Shown piece after piece: positions 47,561 through 59,694 of a stretch of 64,000 nt of DNA. The translations under genes and the position numbers were made by a program. This stretch comes from Trema orientale (Eukaryota > Streptophyta > Magnoliopsida > Rosales > Cannabaceae): NCBI GenBank assembly GCA_002914845.1, contig JXTC01000144.1, positions 186,015-250,014 of the forward strand, written 5' to 3'. The notes under the pieces were generated by a model, which was given only the letters and a program-made list of their open reading frames with translations, was not told the origin of the DNA and ran no database searches. Numbering within the stretch: position 1 is the first letter of the stretch; each line of letters starts with the position of its first letter.

Positions 47561-50173
47561 CTTGTTAATGTCTTGGACCTAACAAGTTTGTAAGGGCGGC
47601 GGCTCAGAGTGGTAAAGGTTAGGATGTTAGATAGGGTTTTATTATATATATATATAAATATTTTTTGAAAAATTGTTGTAAAGAAGTGTTCGGCTGGGTC
47701 AGGTTCTATCGGGTTACGAAGCCCATAATCTGTGAGCCGAGTATAAAAGGTTGAAATTTCATTTTTCAACCCAACACAACCCAACCCAATAGAAGCCCAA
47801 AACCTGCCAAATTCGGGTTGGTTTGGGTTGGGTTGGCTGAGTTGGTCAACCCAGTCTTTTTTTTGTACATTCGTAGTTTGCACTTCTTATATCCATATAA
47901 AACAATAGGAAATTAGATAGTTCTAGTGTAAGAGGGCCAAAATCACTCATTCACATAGGAGCGTTTATTTAGCCATTTGATCAAGATCATGTGGTTTTTA
48001 TTATTTTACCTATCCTAGAATAGTCTTTACCGAAGTAACACTCCTCTATCTTCATTTGAAGGCTTCATCTCTCCTCTCTTTTTTGCTAACCCCCTTCCAA
48101 TATTTTCTCTTTTAATCTTGGAAAATTACCATTTTTTTAATTCTAAATTAAAATATGTATTTCTTTTAACACAATGCCCTTGGCAAGCCTGTAACACCCC
48201 CTAGCCATACTATGTATAAATACGCTCACTTATACGTAGAAAAGCTAAACAGTGTTATCTTACTTTCATTGACCTTGCAAAAGCGGAAGGTAGAGGATAA
48301 ATTTAAACTTTTCTGTTTAGTTCTAAAAATGTCTGTGATACACCTATTTTACACTGTAGTAATATACATACTTTTTGTACAATACAAAACACAGTTCTAA
48401 TACTATTTACAACTCCCACAGGATCACTACATACACATACATAGTAAAAATATGTACAAGGTTTTCAAAAAGTCCTTCTTCAGTTCAAAACTGGCATATG
48501 AACAGCATTAGAGTGGAAATAGTTCAGCCAACATTATTCCTAGTTCTGATCATTTGCGTCATAAGAACTAAATGAGCAATGGCTCAGTAAATAGAATTCT
48601 ATGCATGCTTATGAATAATTTGTACATAAAACTTATTAATCTTTATACCCTTAACTTCCTTAGAAAACATTAATATTAAAATCGTATTTGGGCCCCCTTC
48701 TTCGTATAGTTCCTAACTCAGTGATCTAGTAGGTATCCTCTTAATAAATATCATTTGAGGCTTACCTTATCTTGGAATTAACCTCAAGGGATTTGACCTT
48801 CCTCTTATTTGGCTCACCCTGTCTTGGATTTAACCTCAAGGGATTTCACCACATTTACCTACTAGATCAGCAAGATAAGAACTATATCCCTCTTTAAAAT
48901 AAAAAATATTTAGGGTATAAGATTCTTTATTAAAATCATAACCTGTAAATAATTATTTTGTGCATACAAACATGACATGCCTTATAAAAATGATATGAAC
49001 AATTTTCAAATATATAAATTTCAATATCACAGATACATCACCTTCAATATATACAATCATATACGTAGGTTCTTGTGATGCTAAAGTGGAATTTCTACTT
49101 ACCTTTAATATGAAAAGAAAGATAGTGAGAAGAAGATTTTCTTCCAGGAAGCCTGATGTGCTTAGCCTAATCACGAAACATTATTTCCTACCAGAATTAA
49201 TATCTGTTGTAATTCCTAGCATGAATATAGTATCAAATTGGTCATATCCAATTTAAAACTTGATAATAATACAATAACTATTAATATTTCCAAAAAGATA
49301 AAAAATATCATAGTAAGATCTAAGAAACTTTCATTCAGGTTCTTTTTTTTTTTTTTTTAAATCTTATGACATATACGTAGTCATTAGAGGTCAAATACAA
49401 ATTTCATTGCCCTTGTAATTATGCCTAATAGAACACCTCATTCATATAAGATCAATTAATAGCATTAGGACCAGAATATAAACCCATGACAATTAATACT
49501 CCTCTTATTTAATATAACTTATAAAGCAACAACATAATAGTGATTACTTTTCGATCATTTTAGATCTTTTGTAGAAGGCAAGTAAGCCTATAATTAAAGT
49601 TAAAAAGCAAGTAGATTCTCCTTCAAATTTTTATGTATTTATTTATTATTTTAAGCTTTAAATTTCTCTTTTAAACTATTAGGCTATATCTTATAGCGCA
49701 CATAAACTAATTACTATATACACATATAAACAAAAAAATTAATTGCATTTACAAGACACTAAGACATTTTTATTTATTTATTTTCTTAAAAAACGAGAAA
49801 CTTTATGTCCTGATTCAATTCCATATTTGTAAAGAACCCTTTGATAAACAATGAAAATAGAGACCATGTTTATCATATATATATATGTGTACATGTACCT
49901 GAATAAATAGAGAAAAACTTAAAAGAAATAACCTTACCTTTACTGTAAGGAACAATTAATTTCCCACCAAAGATTGTCTCTTAAAGCTATAACTATAGAG
50001 TAAATAGTAAATGTGGAGGAGAACTAATTATGCCAGTAGGAGTATTGGGTTATATACTTGATATATAGTCTAGAAACTTTTAGTCGGTTGTGGAGTATTA
50101 CGATGGCCAAATAAAGAAATTAATTATATATTAGAATAAATATGTACAAGCACATTGTTCTAAGTATTCACAA

Positions 50174-50174
50174 A

Positions 50175-50207
<33 letters not shown>
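50174..50207. repeat. (ATT)n microsatellite
   Basis: About eleven trinucleotide units in a row. Confidence 0.95.
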
Positions 50208-51969
50208 TTAAATAACACGTAAACAGCTAAATACACACCTATCTTGAGACCTATAATCTATACATCTATTAATTAGAATAAAATATCTATTTATAAATGT
50301 AGAATTCGAATACTCTAGATATGTGAATTATGCAGATCAAAACACTAGCAATTGTTTAAATTACTATACTAAAACTAGAGTCTTATTTATGAAAAGTCAA
50401 ATTTATTCAACATAAGTACACCAATTTCCTTTCAGATCCAAAATCGTCCTTCCACTACACACACAAAAATAGAATTTGTAATTAATTAACTATAAATTTT
50501 TTTTTAATATTGAACTATTTTAGCATTAACTTCTAAGAATATAAATTTATTAAAAATGTTATGGAAAATTTGTTTATTATTGGCCAGATGCATTTATGAG
50601 AATTTTGGGCACTATAAAGTCGTAAGAGCGGACTTTAATTTGTTGAAATTTCTAATTATATAGTTCTTCAATTTCAAATCCATCTGGGTTTAATACGAAA
50701 CCACAATACTCTCCTTTTTTTTGAATCAAAAGCTGCCTTTCATTTCACCAGTAATACAATCACAATTCTAATATAATATCATATTATAAATAATCCATAC
50801 CAATATATAGTCAACCAAAGTAAATTTTTACTGACAAAAAGAGAGGAATAAATTATGCACAAACATACAAATATGATGTGCAGATAAATCCATAAAGGGA
50901 CATATTAGAGCTCCATAAAAGATATCTCTCCAGCTCATTCAAATTATCCTCTATCACCAGAGTTGGTTCATTCGACTGATATAAGGATGAATCTTCTACA
51001 AAGAACAATTTTTGACAAAGTAAACTCTTTCAAATATGAATCTCAAAAGCTTCAGATCTATAAGAATGCCAATAAAACACAAACAAAATAAAAAAAATGA
51101 CAAGAACCCTCACATATCCAGAACCAGGTGAGACAAAAATATCCATAGAACTAATCTATAGTATACTACCTTTATATATATAGAAGGCTTTATTACAATT
51201 AAAATATAAAAAAAAGTCCCTACCAGAGAGAAAGATCTAAAAGATCTCCCCTTTCTGCGAGTTAGAATACTTAAAAAAACCTCAAGATTCTATTACATAG
51301 CTTGAGAGAGAAAAAGAAGATGGCGGCGAGCAGATATAGGGAAGAGAAGAGCAACGGAAGGGAGGAGAAGGTGAGAGCCTCTCTCTCTCTAAAACTACAA
51401 TACTCTATTCGATATAATTTAAGGAGAAAGATAGAGATATCCAAGTGAAAAAATAGCAAAATATATAAAGAAAGAAAGGCGGTGTAGTTGACTTCCTAGT
51501 TCTCTAAATCTCTCTCCTCCAATAGATTTCGAATGACTATATATAGATTTTTCCTTTATGTCCAAACAAATAAACAAGATAGCATAAAAAAGAATCAATT
51601 CAAAGATTTGTAAATTTAAAGCAAAACAAATTATCTCATAAAAAAGAAAAAGATAAAGAAAATTGCAATGTTGTAATCCCTTTTCTCTCATTGGATCTAT
51701 CTACCCCTTTCAACACCCTGACTATTTTCACTCTCAATTGTTTTGCCTCGATTCGTAACCCAAGGTTTTTAAGAGAATTTCTCTCATTATATTTCCTTAA
51801 ATACACTCAAAATCTATCTTCAATCTTTTTTTTTTTTTAATCACCATTATGGTAAGAAGATGAACATTTAATTCTTTGTCATTTTATTTCATTTTAGTTT
51901 ACAAGAACACCACTTGAACTTTAAAGATATTAATGGAAGCCAAAAAAAAAAAAAAAAAAAAAACGGTCC

Positions 51970-51972
<3 letters not shown>

Positions 51973-52006
<34 letters not shown>

Positions 52007-52124
52007 GCAGTTACATAGCATAAGATGAAAGATAAGAGATAAATATATATTAAACTAAGAGAGAGAGTTGCAGTTACATAACATAAGATGAGAGATAAGT
52101 GATAAATATATATTAAACTAAGAT
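51973..52124. repeat. (GA)n microsatellite and two-copy 63-bp tandem repeat
   Basis: A GA run at 51973-52004 leads into two copies of a 63-bp unit that opens AGAGAGTTGCAGTTACATA and ends AAATATATATTAAACTAAGA (about 52000-52062 and 52063-52124). Confidence 0.9.
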
Positions 52125-53369
52125 GAAGTCTACCTTGTGGACAAGTCTTCAAATTTTTTATTATTTAATAGCCCTTAGATTGGCTATATAAATGTTTCTA
52201 TGGGTAAGAGTGATTTTACCACTCTTACATCAGAATTTTCGTTTAACAAATTTAAATGTTGATTTACCCAATATTGGGACAGGTCATTGATTTCAATGTG
52301 TACCATGTCTAGCTAGATGTATTAAGTAGTAATCATGAAAATTAGAAGCAATGTTATTGAATTAAAAAAAAAAAGGAGATTATATAATAGGAGTAGTGTT
52401 TTTGCTCATACAGTATGAGCTTTTTTCAATCTGTCCAATTGAAATAAAATTTCATCTCAAAAGCAAGTGTATGAAAATTTTAATACAATACAATGCACAG
52501 TAGAAAAACTCAAAACATATAATTATCTATCTTCTCCTCTCTCTTATAGTAACTCTATTCCAAACTTTTGATTCAAATAGACGAAACTCAGCTTTCTTTT
52601 TTCTTTTTCCCCCTTAAAAAGACTTGCTCGAAGCTTTGCTACTTTGTCGTGTTGATTATATTTTTCTTCATGATATTAGGTTAAAAAAAAATTACTATAA
52701 TTCTCATCAGAAATGGTCGAAGCCTAACAAAAGAGAAGTATAAGTTTCTAAAGCTTCTTGTCAAGCTATATTTTTTCTTCTTCTTTTTTCTTTTTTCTTT
52801 TGGATTGGGTTTCTTATCAAATTGCTTTAATGCAAAAGGAGCTTTTTTTTTTTTTTGAGTCTCTTATATTCCTCTATCACAGACACATGGATCCACATTA
52901 AGACTTTGAAACATTTAAAGCAAAGAATTTATAAAAGGAAAAAAAAAATCTAGCATTCAAGTCCTGAGATTTTTTCTTTCAAAAAAAAAAAAAAAAAGAT
53001 AAGAGAAAAGTTATGAGATTTCGTTTCATATATTTCCTCTTTTTTTTTTAATAAATATTGTAATAACTTAACGCCTAATCAAATTCATCTCGATGTACGT
53101 AAAGATCTTATATGTTATGGGTCCGTCAACTATTGAATAGAATTTTAACCATTAGATTTTGCTCCTATGTAGGTTTATTTTCGTTGCTCTTTTGGTAGAA
53201 TATCCAAAAAAGGAGTTGTTTTATTAAAAAAAATGTTGAAGCCATCAAAATTAGAAACAATGTTCCTTGGACCTTTATTTACGGGTTGAGAATTGAATGG
53301 CTCACAATATAGACGGTGTAATTCAAACTTGGGTCTCTAATACTTTTACTTATAAAAAATCAAAAATAT

Positions 53370-53688
53370 TACAAAAATACGAAAGTCTGGCTTTTTTCAA
53401 ATTTTCGTACAATTTTTATTAGAAAAATATCACTTTTTAAAAAAATTTTAATTAAAATAGTTACTGATTACTAGTTTCTGAAAACTAATTACCGGTTACT
53501 AGTTACCAGTTATATACTAGTTATTCATGCCTTTAGTTACTAGTTATAAGTTTTTGGAAAATAGTTACTGGTTATTAGTTGCTATTTTAAAAAATAGTAT
53601 TTTTTTAAATATTTTTTAAAAAATAGTATTTTTCTAATAAAAACTGTACCACATCTTAAAAAAATGCTAATCACTGTATTTTTCAAAT
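53370..53688. mobile_element. Fold-back MITE with TTACTAGTTA repeats in the loop
   Basis: Arms of about 100 bases pair: GTACAATTTTTATTAGAAAA on the left faces TTTTCTAATAAAAACTGTAC on the right, with adjacent TTTTTTAAAA tracts. The loop carries about five drifting copies of TTACTAGTTA/TTACCAGTTA. It is non-coding and limits are approximate. Confidence 0.65.
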
Positions 53689-53894
53689 TTTTTTTCGGAA
53701 AATTACCGTATAATGTCCAATTTTCCCTTCAAACTTCTCATGAAAATGGGAAAATGACACTCCCTATGGCATTTTAAAAATTATTTCCAGAAATACGATG
53801 CCTTGTGTTTCACTTATTGCTACACAGCGTTTTTTTTTAGAAAAGTACCAATTTCTTATATTTTCTCTATTCTCCAGTCACTTCATCTTCAACA

Positions 53895-54152
53895 TTGAAG
53901 TTTTTCTCAGAATTTGTTCAGGGAGAGATAAACAAAGAGACGTCTGAGAAATATGAATGTGCTTTTTTTTATTTTTCAATTGGAGAGCTTGGGAAGTCTC
54001 TTTCAAAGAATTATGTTAGTGGAAAAATAAAGGCTGTTGGCTTCTCGGCGAGGACTGGGAGGATGGGCTGGTCGGTCAAAATGGTTGGATTGCCGACAGA
54101 AGCAGTGTTCAATCAATGGTGTGGCTATAAAATTTCAAATTTAGGATTTTAA
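53895..54152 (+). other. Open frame inside Mutator-like element A, origin unknown
   Basis: An 85-codon frame includes GWSVKMVGLPTEAVFNQWCG and a Lys/Glu-rich start. I do not recognise it. Its position between the terminal repeat and the array is the place where Pack-MULEs carry captured gene fragments, so a captured exon is possible. Chance openness is equally possible at this length. Confidence 0.3.
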
Positions 54153-54289
54153 ATTTTTTGAGCCAAATCATGTTTACATAAATTTATATTATTGAGGATT
54201 TAGATAATTTTTGCTCATCTTGCTTTTGTAAATAACCTTTGACACCAAAAACAATATATTTTTACAAAAAAGAAACCACAATAGTTTCC

Positions 54290-54900
54290 AAGAAATATTC
54301 GTGGTTTCCTGTGATTTACTTACGTATAGAACATTCCACTAAAGGAAACCTTTGTGGTTTCCTATAAGGATATTCCGCTAATAGGAAACCAAATGGTTTC
54401 CAGGAAACTTTCGTGGTTTCTTGTGATTTACTTACATACAGGGCAATCCGTTATAAGGAAACCTTTGTGATTTGGCATTCCACTAAAAAGAAACCAAACT
54501 GCTTTCCAAGAACCATTTGTGGTTTATTCTAATTTACTTATGTACATGACATTCTGCTAAAAGGAAATCTTTATGGTTTCCTGTGATTTACTTAAGTACA
54601 GTGCATTCCGCTAAAAAGAAACTGAAGTGGTTTCCAAGAAACCTTTGTGGTTTCTTATGATTTACTTATGTACAAGGCATTCCGCTAAAAGAAACTGAAC
54701 TGGTTTCCAGGAAACTTTTGCAGTTTCCTGTGATTTACTTACCTATAGGACATTCAGCTAAAAAGAAACCAAACTTATTTCCAGGAAACCTTTGTGGTTT
54801 CTTTCGACTTACTTACCTACAGAGTATTCTGTTAAAAAGAAACTAAACTGGTTTCCTAGAAATCTTTGTGGTTTCATGTGACTTACTTACATAAGAATAG
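54290..54900 (+). repeat. Array 1 of the ~74-bp hairpin-forming repeat (about nine units)
   Basis: Each unit runs GGTTTCCTGTGATTTACTTA, then CGTACAGGGCATTCCGCTAA and AAGGAAACCAAACTGGTTTC. Spacing is 72-75 bp between most units, with a few shortened ones. GGTTTCC and GGAAACC lie at opposite ends and again head to head as GGAAACCAAACTGGTTTCC. Every unit can therefore fold on itself and pair with its neighbour. Confidence 0.9.
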
Positions 54901-55561
54901 AAAAAAAAAGGTTAGTGTTTCTTTAAAAAAAAAAAAAGAATAAAGTGAAAGGAAAAAATAATTAAAAAATAGGAAAAGGAAAAAATAATTTGAAAAAAAA
55001 AGGAAAAAAATTGAGAAAAAGAGGGAATTATTATTAATGACCAAGTTGAATAATTTTGTTAGCGAAAATTAGTAACTAATTTGGTTTCTACATGTAGATA
55101 ACTTTAAAAAGAAAAAAAATAAAAATAATGAAAAAAAAGTTGAAGAAACTAATGACCAATTTGATTAATTTTGTTAATAAAAATTAGGTACTAAATTGGT
55201 AATTATTTGTAACTAATATTAAAAAGGAATAAAATAAAAAACAAAGAGAAAAAAAATTAAAATAATGAAAAAAAATCTAAAATGTCAGTATGGGGGGCTC
55301 GAGCCCCAGCAACCAATGTTAGTGGCCTAGTCATTTGTAGCCCAACCATTAGGCTATAAATCTACCACAGTTATTTTGGCCCATTTAATATTAAAAGACA
55401 ATTTTTGAAAAAAATAGTAAAAATTACGAAAATACCACAGCGTTTTTTAGCTGAAGTATTTAGAAAAATGCCAGCAAAGGTCGTACAGAATTTTAATTAT
55501 TTTTTGGAGGTCGTATTATTTTTAAAAAAATAGGTATAAGTGTCCAAAACCCCATGAAAAT

Positions 55562-56156
55562 TACTATAAATATTTGATGTAAAATATGTGCACGATAAAT
55601 TGATAAATTTAGTTATAAGTGTATAATACGACTAATTTTTAAAAGTACGCCCTTTTTTTGAAAAATATGCACATAAGAATACGTTAAAAGTTGCAAATTT
55701 CCCCTGACGAATTACATTTGTCACCTAGTTTAATATGATTAATCATAAATTTTTATATTATATATTCATAAATCATAATTGATTAAATATTATATAATTC
55801 AACACAAAATTTATATTATATGATAAATAATAGCAAAAATTTAATTGGCATAAAAATAAATTGAATTTGAATAAAAAATAAAACTAAAGATAAAGAAAAT
55901 GAAATGGGCGAAAAGTAGTTTACACCTTAAAGATACATACATGTATATGTGTATAATACATTTTTAATGAAAAGTACGAGTATTTTCATGTATGTTTTAC
56001 AAAATTTTGCAAAATCAATTATATAATTCAAAATTACGTCGGTGCGGTAAAATAAATTATCATTCCTAACATTGATAATTATACTTTGACCACAAAGTAA
56101 TCTAACATCTATCTTCATTAGTGCATTTTCAAATTTCGAATCAAATTGTGTGCCAA
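55562..56156. other. Spacer between the two Mutator-like elements
   Basis: AT-rich DNA with no gene seen. It carries none of the repeat family found on either side, which shows that elements A and B are separate insertions. Confidence 0.5.
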
Positions 56157-56492
56157 GAGAAGATTGGGTAAATGACACTCAGTACTAACTTTAAACAAAC
56201 AATACTATAAATACGATGAAGCTTATTCTACTAATTTCTATACAGTTTTTATTTAGAAAAATACCATAGTCTTAAACTTCTCTTCTATGTCTAGTTTCTT
56301 CCTCTTCAACTACAAATTTCTCCTTCTCAAAGACGTTTTGAAGGACTAGCTCCTTGAGCATATGAGCTTCTTATATAAGAAACCAAAGCTCGTCATTGTT
56401 TTCGTATATCTAGTTCGTCGGTAATATATTGGCAATATTTGCATGATGCGTATGCCCTCAAGGCAAAGTCACTGGCGCTAGAGAAGGAGCGA

Positions 56493-56597
56493 AATCATTG
56501 AGGATGTCAACCCCGACACCATGGAGCTTTTCAAGTCCAAGATTAAAGCCCTCAAGGGCAAATTCTTGAAAGTCGAAGATCTTTTTCCTATTTTAAG
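56493..56597 (+). other. Exon-like fragment within element B, possible captured gene piece
   Basis: An open stretch reads EDVNPDTMELFKSKIKALKG then KFLKVEDLFPIL. It is followed by AAGTAAGTTT, a near-consensus splice donor, and then by 600 bases of T-rich intron-like DNA. Its codon-like, GC-richer composition contrasts with its surroundings. I do not recognise the source protein. This layout is what a Pack-MULE that has captured an exon and part of an intron would look like. Confidence 0.4.
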
Positions 56598-57489
56598 TAA
56601 GTTTTTCTGAAATATTTTATTTTATTACAATTATTACATTGCTCAAAAAATTGGGATTAGGGATTAGTTCAGGGAATGAAAGGAGAAAATAAGTGCTGGT
56701 ATTCATGGTTTTTGTTTAGTCTACTACTTTCTTCTTTTCTTTTATGCATCCATAGAACTATAATTTTCTCAGCTTGTTTTATTCTTGAACCTAATTAGTG
56801 TTTATGGTTTGACTTGTTGAGAAGATCAGATTTTAAGGTCCTGTATATTATTAAATCTCATTGATTTATAATATGGTCTTTTTATGAGAGTTTTTTTGGT
56901 CTAATTTGGAATCAGAATTTTGGGTTTTTCATTTTACTTGATTTTGGTATCTGTTTATTATTTCAGTTTGTGAATTATATTAACAAAACTTATTTTTTAT
57001 GGAAGCCCTCTTAGTTTTATCCATGGCAAAGTATAAGACTAGTTATTTTATCAATATAGTTTCATCATTTGGTTCTTATAATTTTTTTGTTTATTTGATT
57101 TCTTGTGTCCTTTCTATTATTTTAACTAATATTATATACTCACAAGAAGTTGGTCTCAGGATAAGTGCGAATCTCTATTTTGCAGTTTCAATAATTATCA
57201 TGGTAATTTGCTTTGTTTTCTAGAAAATGGTATTTAGACTTCCAATTATGATATATTACATCGAATTGAAGAATCAAGTAGTGATTGAGTAAAAATTGAG
57301 ATAGGTCCTTGACTGGAAGTTTACAGACATTAACTTTGTGGTTCATGGATAGAATCAAGTAGTTTGGATTCGGTGTTTATCATCTACATATTGTTCTTAT
57401 CATATCAAGCTTCTCAATGATTGTTAATTGGTTTTGTATATAATTGGTAGCAATATATTTGACTTAGTTGGCAAGTGTTTGACCACATA

Positions 57490-58015
57490 AAAGTAATTTG
57501 CTATGCCTTTGTGGTTTTTTGTAATTTACTTACATACATGGCATTCTGCTGAAAGGAAACCAAACTGGTTTCCAAGAAATCTTTGTGGTTTCTTTTGATT
57601 TACTTACGTACGGGACATTCTACTAGAAGGAAACAAAACTAGTTTCTAAGAAATCTTTATAGTTTCCTGTGATTTACTTACGTACTGGGCATTTTGCTAA
57701 AAAGAAACCACAAAATTTACTTACGTACAGGGCATTCTACTAAAAAGAAACTGAACTGGTTTCTAAGAAACCTTTGTATTTTTTTTAATTTACTTACCTA
57801 CAGGGCATTCTGCTAAAAAGAAACTAAACTGGTTTCCATGAAACCTTTGTGGTTTCCTTTGATTTACTTACTTATAGAGCATTCTGCTAAAAAGGAACCA
57901 AATTGATATCCAGAAAACCTTTGTGGTTTCCTTTGATATATTTACCTACAGGGCATTCTGCTAAAAAGAAACTAAACTGATTTCCAGGAAGGTAGTTTTC
58001 TGTGACGTACTTATA
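57490..58015 (+). repeat. Array 2 of the ~74-bp hairpin-forming repeat (about seven units)
   Basis: The repeat is the same as in element A, with phrases such as GATTTACTTACGTACGGGAC and CATTCTGCTAAAAAGAAACC. Most units are spaced 74-76 bp; some are shortened. It ends in GTGACGTACTTATATAAGGA and then the A-rich block shared by all three copies. Confidence 0.9.
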
Positions 58016-58449
58016 TAAGGATAAAACAAAAAAAGAAAAAGATTTAGTGTTTCTTAAAAAAAATATATATTAAGAATAAGATGAAAGGGAAAAATAATTA
58101 AAAAATAGGAAAAGAAAAAATAAATTGAAATGAAAAAAAAGAAAAAAAATTGAGAAAAAAGAGAATTGTTATTAATGACCAATTTGTTTAATTTTGTTAG
58201 CAGAAATTAGTAACTAATTTGATTTCTACATGTAGATAATATTAAAAAGAAAAAAATAAAAATAATGAAAAAAATAGAAGAAACTAATGTCCAATTTAGT
58301 TAATTTTGTTAATGAAAATTTGTAACTAAATTGTTTTTTATTTGTAACTAGTATTAAAAATGATTAATTTTTTTTAAAAAAGGAAAAAATTAAAATAATG
58401 AAAAAAATACTTAAAATGTCAATACGGAGGTTTGAATCACAATGTCAAT

Positions 58450-58815
58450 ATGGTTTCCTGTGATTTAATTACGTACTGGGCATTTCACTAAAAGGAAGCC
58501 ACAAAATTTACTTACGTACAGAGCACTATACTAAAAGGAAACTGAACTGGTTTCTAGAAAATTTTTGCATTTTTTTTTTGATTTACTTACCTATAGGGCA
58601 TTCCGCTAAAAAAAAACTAAAATGGTTTCTATGAAACGTTTTTGGTTTCCTTTGATTTACTTACTTATAGGGCATTCTGCTAAAAAGGAACCAAACTAGT
58701 TTCCAGAAAACCTTTGTAGTTTCCTTTGATATATTTACCTATAGGGCATTCTGCTAAAAAGAAACCAAACTGGTTTCCAGGAAGCCTTGGTAGTTTTCTG
58801 TGATATACTTATATA
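58450..58815 (+). repeat. Array 3 of the ~74-bp hairpin-forming repeat (about five units)
   Basis: This array lies directly downstream of the A-rich block of array 2 and is closer in sequence to array 2 than to array 1. A block-level tandem duplication inside element B would explain it. It ends in the same ACTTATATAAGGATATAAC junction as array 2. Confidence 0.9.
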
Positions 58816-59694
58816 AGGATATAACAAAAAAAGAAAAAGAGTTAGTGTTTCTTAAAAAAAAAAAAATTAAGAATAAGGTGAAAGGGAAAAATAATTAAAA
58901 AATAGGAAAAGAAAAAATAAATTGAAATGAAAAAAAAGAAAAAAATTGAGAAAAAAGGGAATTGTTATTAATGACCAATTTGTTTAATTTTTTTAGCAGA
59001 AATTAGTAACTAATTTAGTTTCTACATGTAGATAATATTAAAAAGAAAAAAGTAAAAATAATGAAAAAAATAGAAGAAACTAATGAACAATTTAGTTAAT
59101 TTTGTTAATAGAAATTTGTAAATAAATTCTTTTTTATTTGTAACTAATATTAAAAAGGATTAATTTTTTTTTTAAAAAAAGGAAAAAAATTAAAATAATG
59201 AAAAAAAAATTAAATGTCAATATGGAGGTTTGAACCCCATCAACTATGTTGGTGCCAAATCTTTTGTGGCCTAGCCTAGCCACTAGACCATAAAGCTACT
59301 ACGTTATTTTGGCTCATTTAATATTAAAACATTATGTTTGAAAACGATGGTAAAAATTATGAAGATGCTATCGTTTTTTTTAGCTGAAATATTTACAAGA
59401 ATACCAACAAAGTTTGTACAGAATTTTAATTATTTTTTAAATGTCATATTTTTGGTATTATTTTCAAAAAGATAAGTATAAGTGTCTGAAATCGGAGAAG
59501 ATTTGAGAAAAAACATTAATAATTAAGGGCCTGTTTACATACGCTTCTATTTTTCTATTTATATAAACTAAAACTTACAAACATTTTTGGAAAACATGCT
59601 CCGTAACATTGTTTTTGTTTTCTATTAAAAAATTATAAACAAAATTTTTAAAAATAATTTTCACTTCCAAATTTTTTTAAACAAAAAGTAAACT

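Larger units (their letters stand above)
41814..47875 (-). mobile_element. hAT transposon (~6.06 kb) with perfect 8-bp target duplication
   Basis: GTTTGCAC flanks the unit at 41806-41813 and 47876-47883, the 8-bp duplication typical of hAT elements. The ends TATAGGTATACATCAGC and, in reverse, TACGAATGTACAAAAAA are decayed versions of the TAGGGGTGTACAAA hAT terminus. Both subterminal zones carry GGGTTGGGTTGG/CCAACCC-type repeats (41830-41960 and 47690-47860), also common in plant hATs. A decayed transposase lies at 42782-44848 on the - strand. An LTR-like insertion occupies part of the promoter side (46271-47560). The perfect target duplication suggests a moderately recent insertion despite the dead transposase. 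Confidence 0.85.
47884..53369. other. Gene-poor AT-rich region with a possible LTR start
   Basis: TGTAACACCCCCTAGCC at 48190 resembles the 5' start of a common class of plant LTRs, and a phrase with GGCTCAGTAAATAGAATTCT follows. I could not find a matching end or internal domains, so no element is claimed. GATTTnACC / ACCTCAAGGGATTTGACC repeats occur near 48775-48850. The rest is AT-rich with simple repeats. No host gene seen. Confidence 0.4.
53748..55552 (+). mobile_element. Mutator-like element A with hairpin-repeat array, perfect 9-bp target duplication
   Basis: CATGAAAAT flanks it at 53739-53747 and 55553-55561. The left end is GGGAAAATGACACT and the right end, in reverse, is GGGTTTTGGACACT. 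Looser pairing of about 120 bases carries a CGCTGTGGTA/ACACAGCG region on both sides. Inside, in order, are a 260-bp open stretch (53895-54152), the repeat array (54290-54900), an A-rich block and a GGGGCTCGAGCCCC-containing tail. No transposase is present. It is a sister of element B (56166-59494). Confidence 0.88.
56166..59494 (+). mobile_element. Mutator-like element B with two hairpin-repeat blocks, perfect 9-bp target duplication
   Basis: GAGAAGATT flanks it at 56157-56165 and 59495-59503. The left end GGGTAAATGACACT and the reverse of the right end share GACACT with element A. The left ~130 bases and the right ~250 bases are clear relatives of those of element A. Inside are an exon-like fragment (56493-56597), an AT-rich stretch, then two tandem copies of array plus A-rich block (57490-58440 and 58441-59220). 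Only the second copy keeps the tail with CAACTATGTTGGTGCCAAAT. Confidence 0.88.

Noticed and set aside
47595-47645. Third SINE head (GGCTCAGAGTGGTAAAGG)
   Set aside because: An A-box-like string is present, but no B box follows at the right spacing.
48190-51715. Complete LTR element starting TGTAACACCCC and ending near 51715
   Set aside because: There is no TG...CA pair with a target duplication, no second LTR and no internal domain; only the start motif is suggestive.
51889-52152. 87-codon frame on the - strand
   Set aside because: It is produced by the GA/CT microsatellite, an A run and a duplicated 63-bp unit, not a protein.
55927-56178. 83-codon frame between elements A and B as a small gene
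   Set aside because: It is AT-driven, crosses into the target duplication of element B and lacks any recognisable motif.
54290-58815. Regular short repeats with hairpins, superficially like a CRISPR array
   Set aside because: Units are contiguous and degenerate, without unique spacers, and they lie inside Mutator-like elements in a plant genome.
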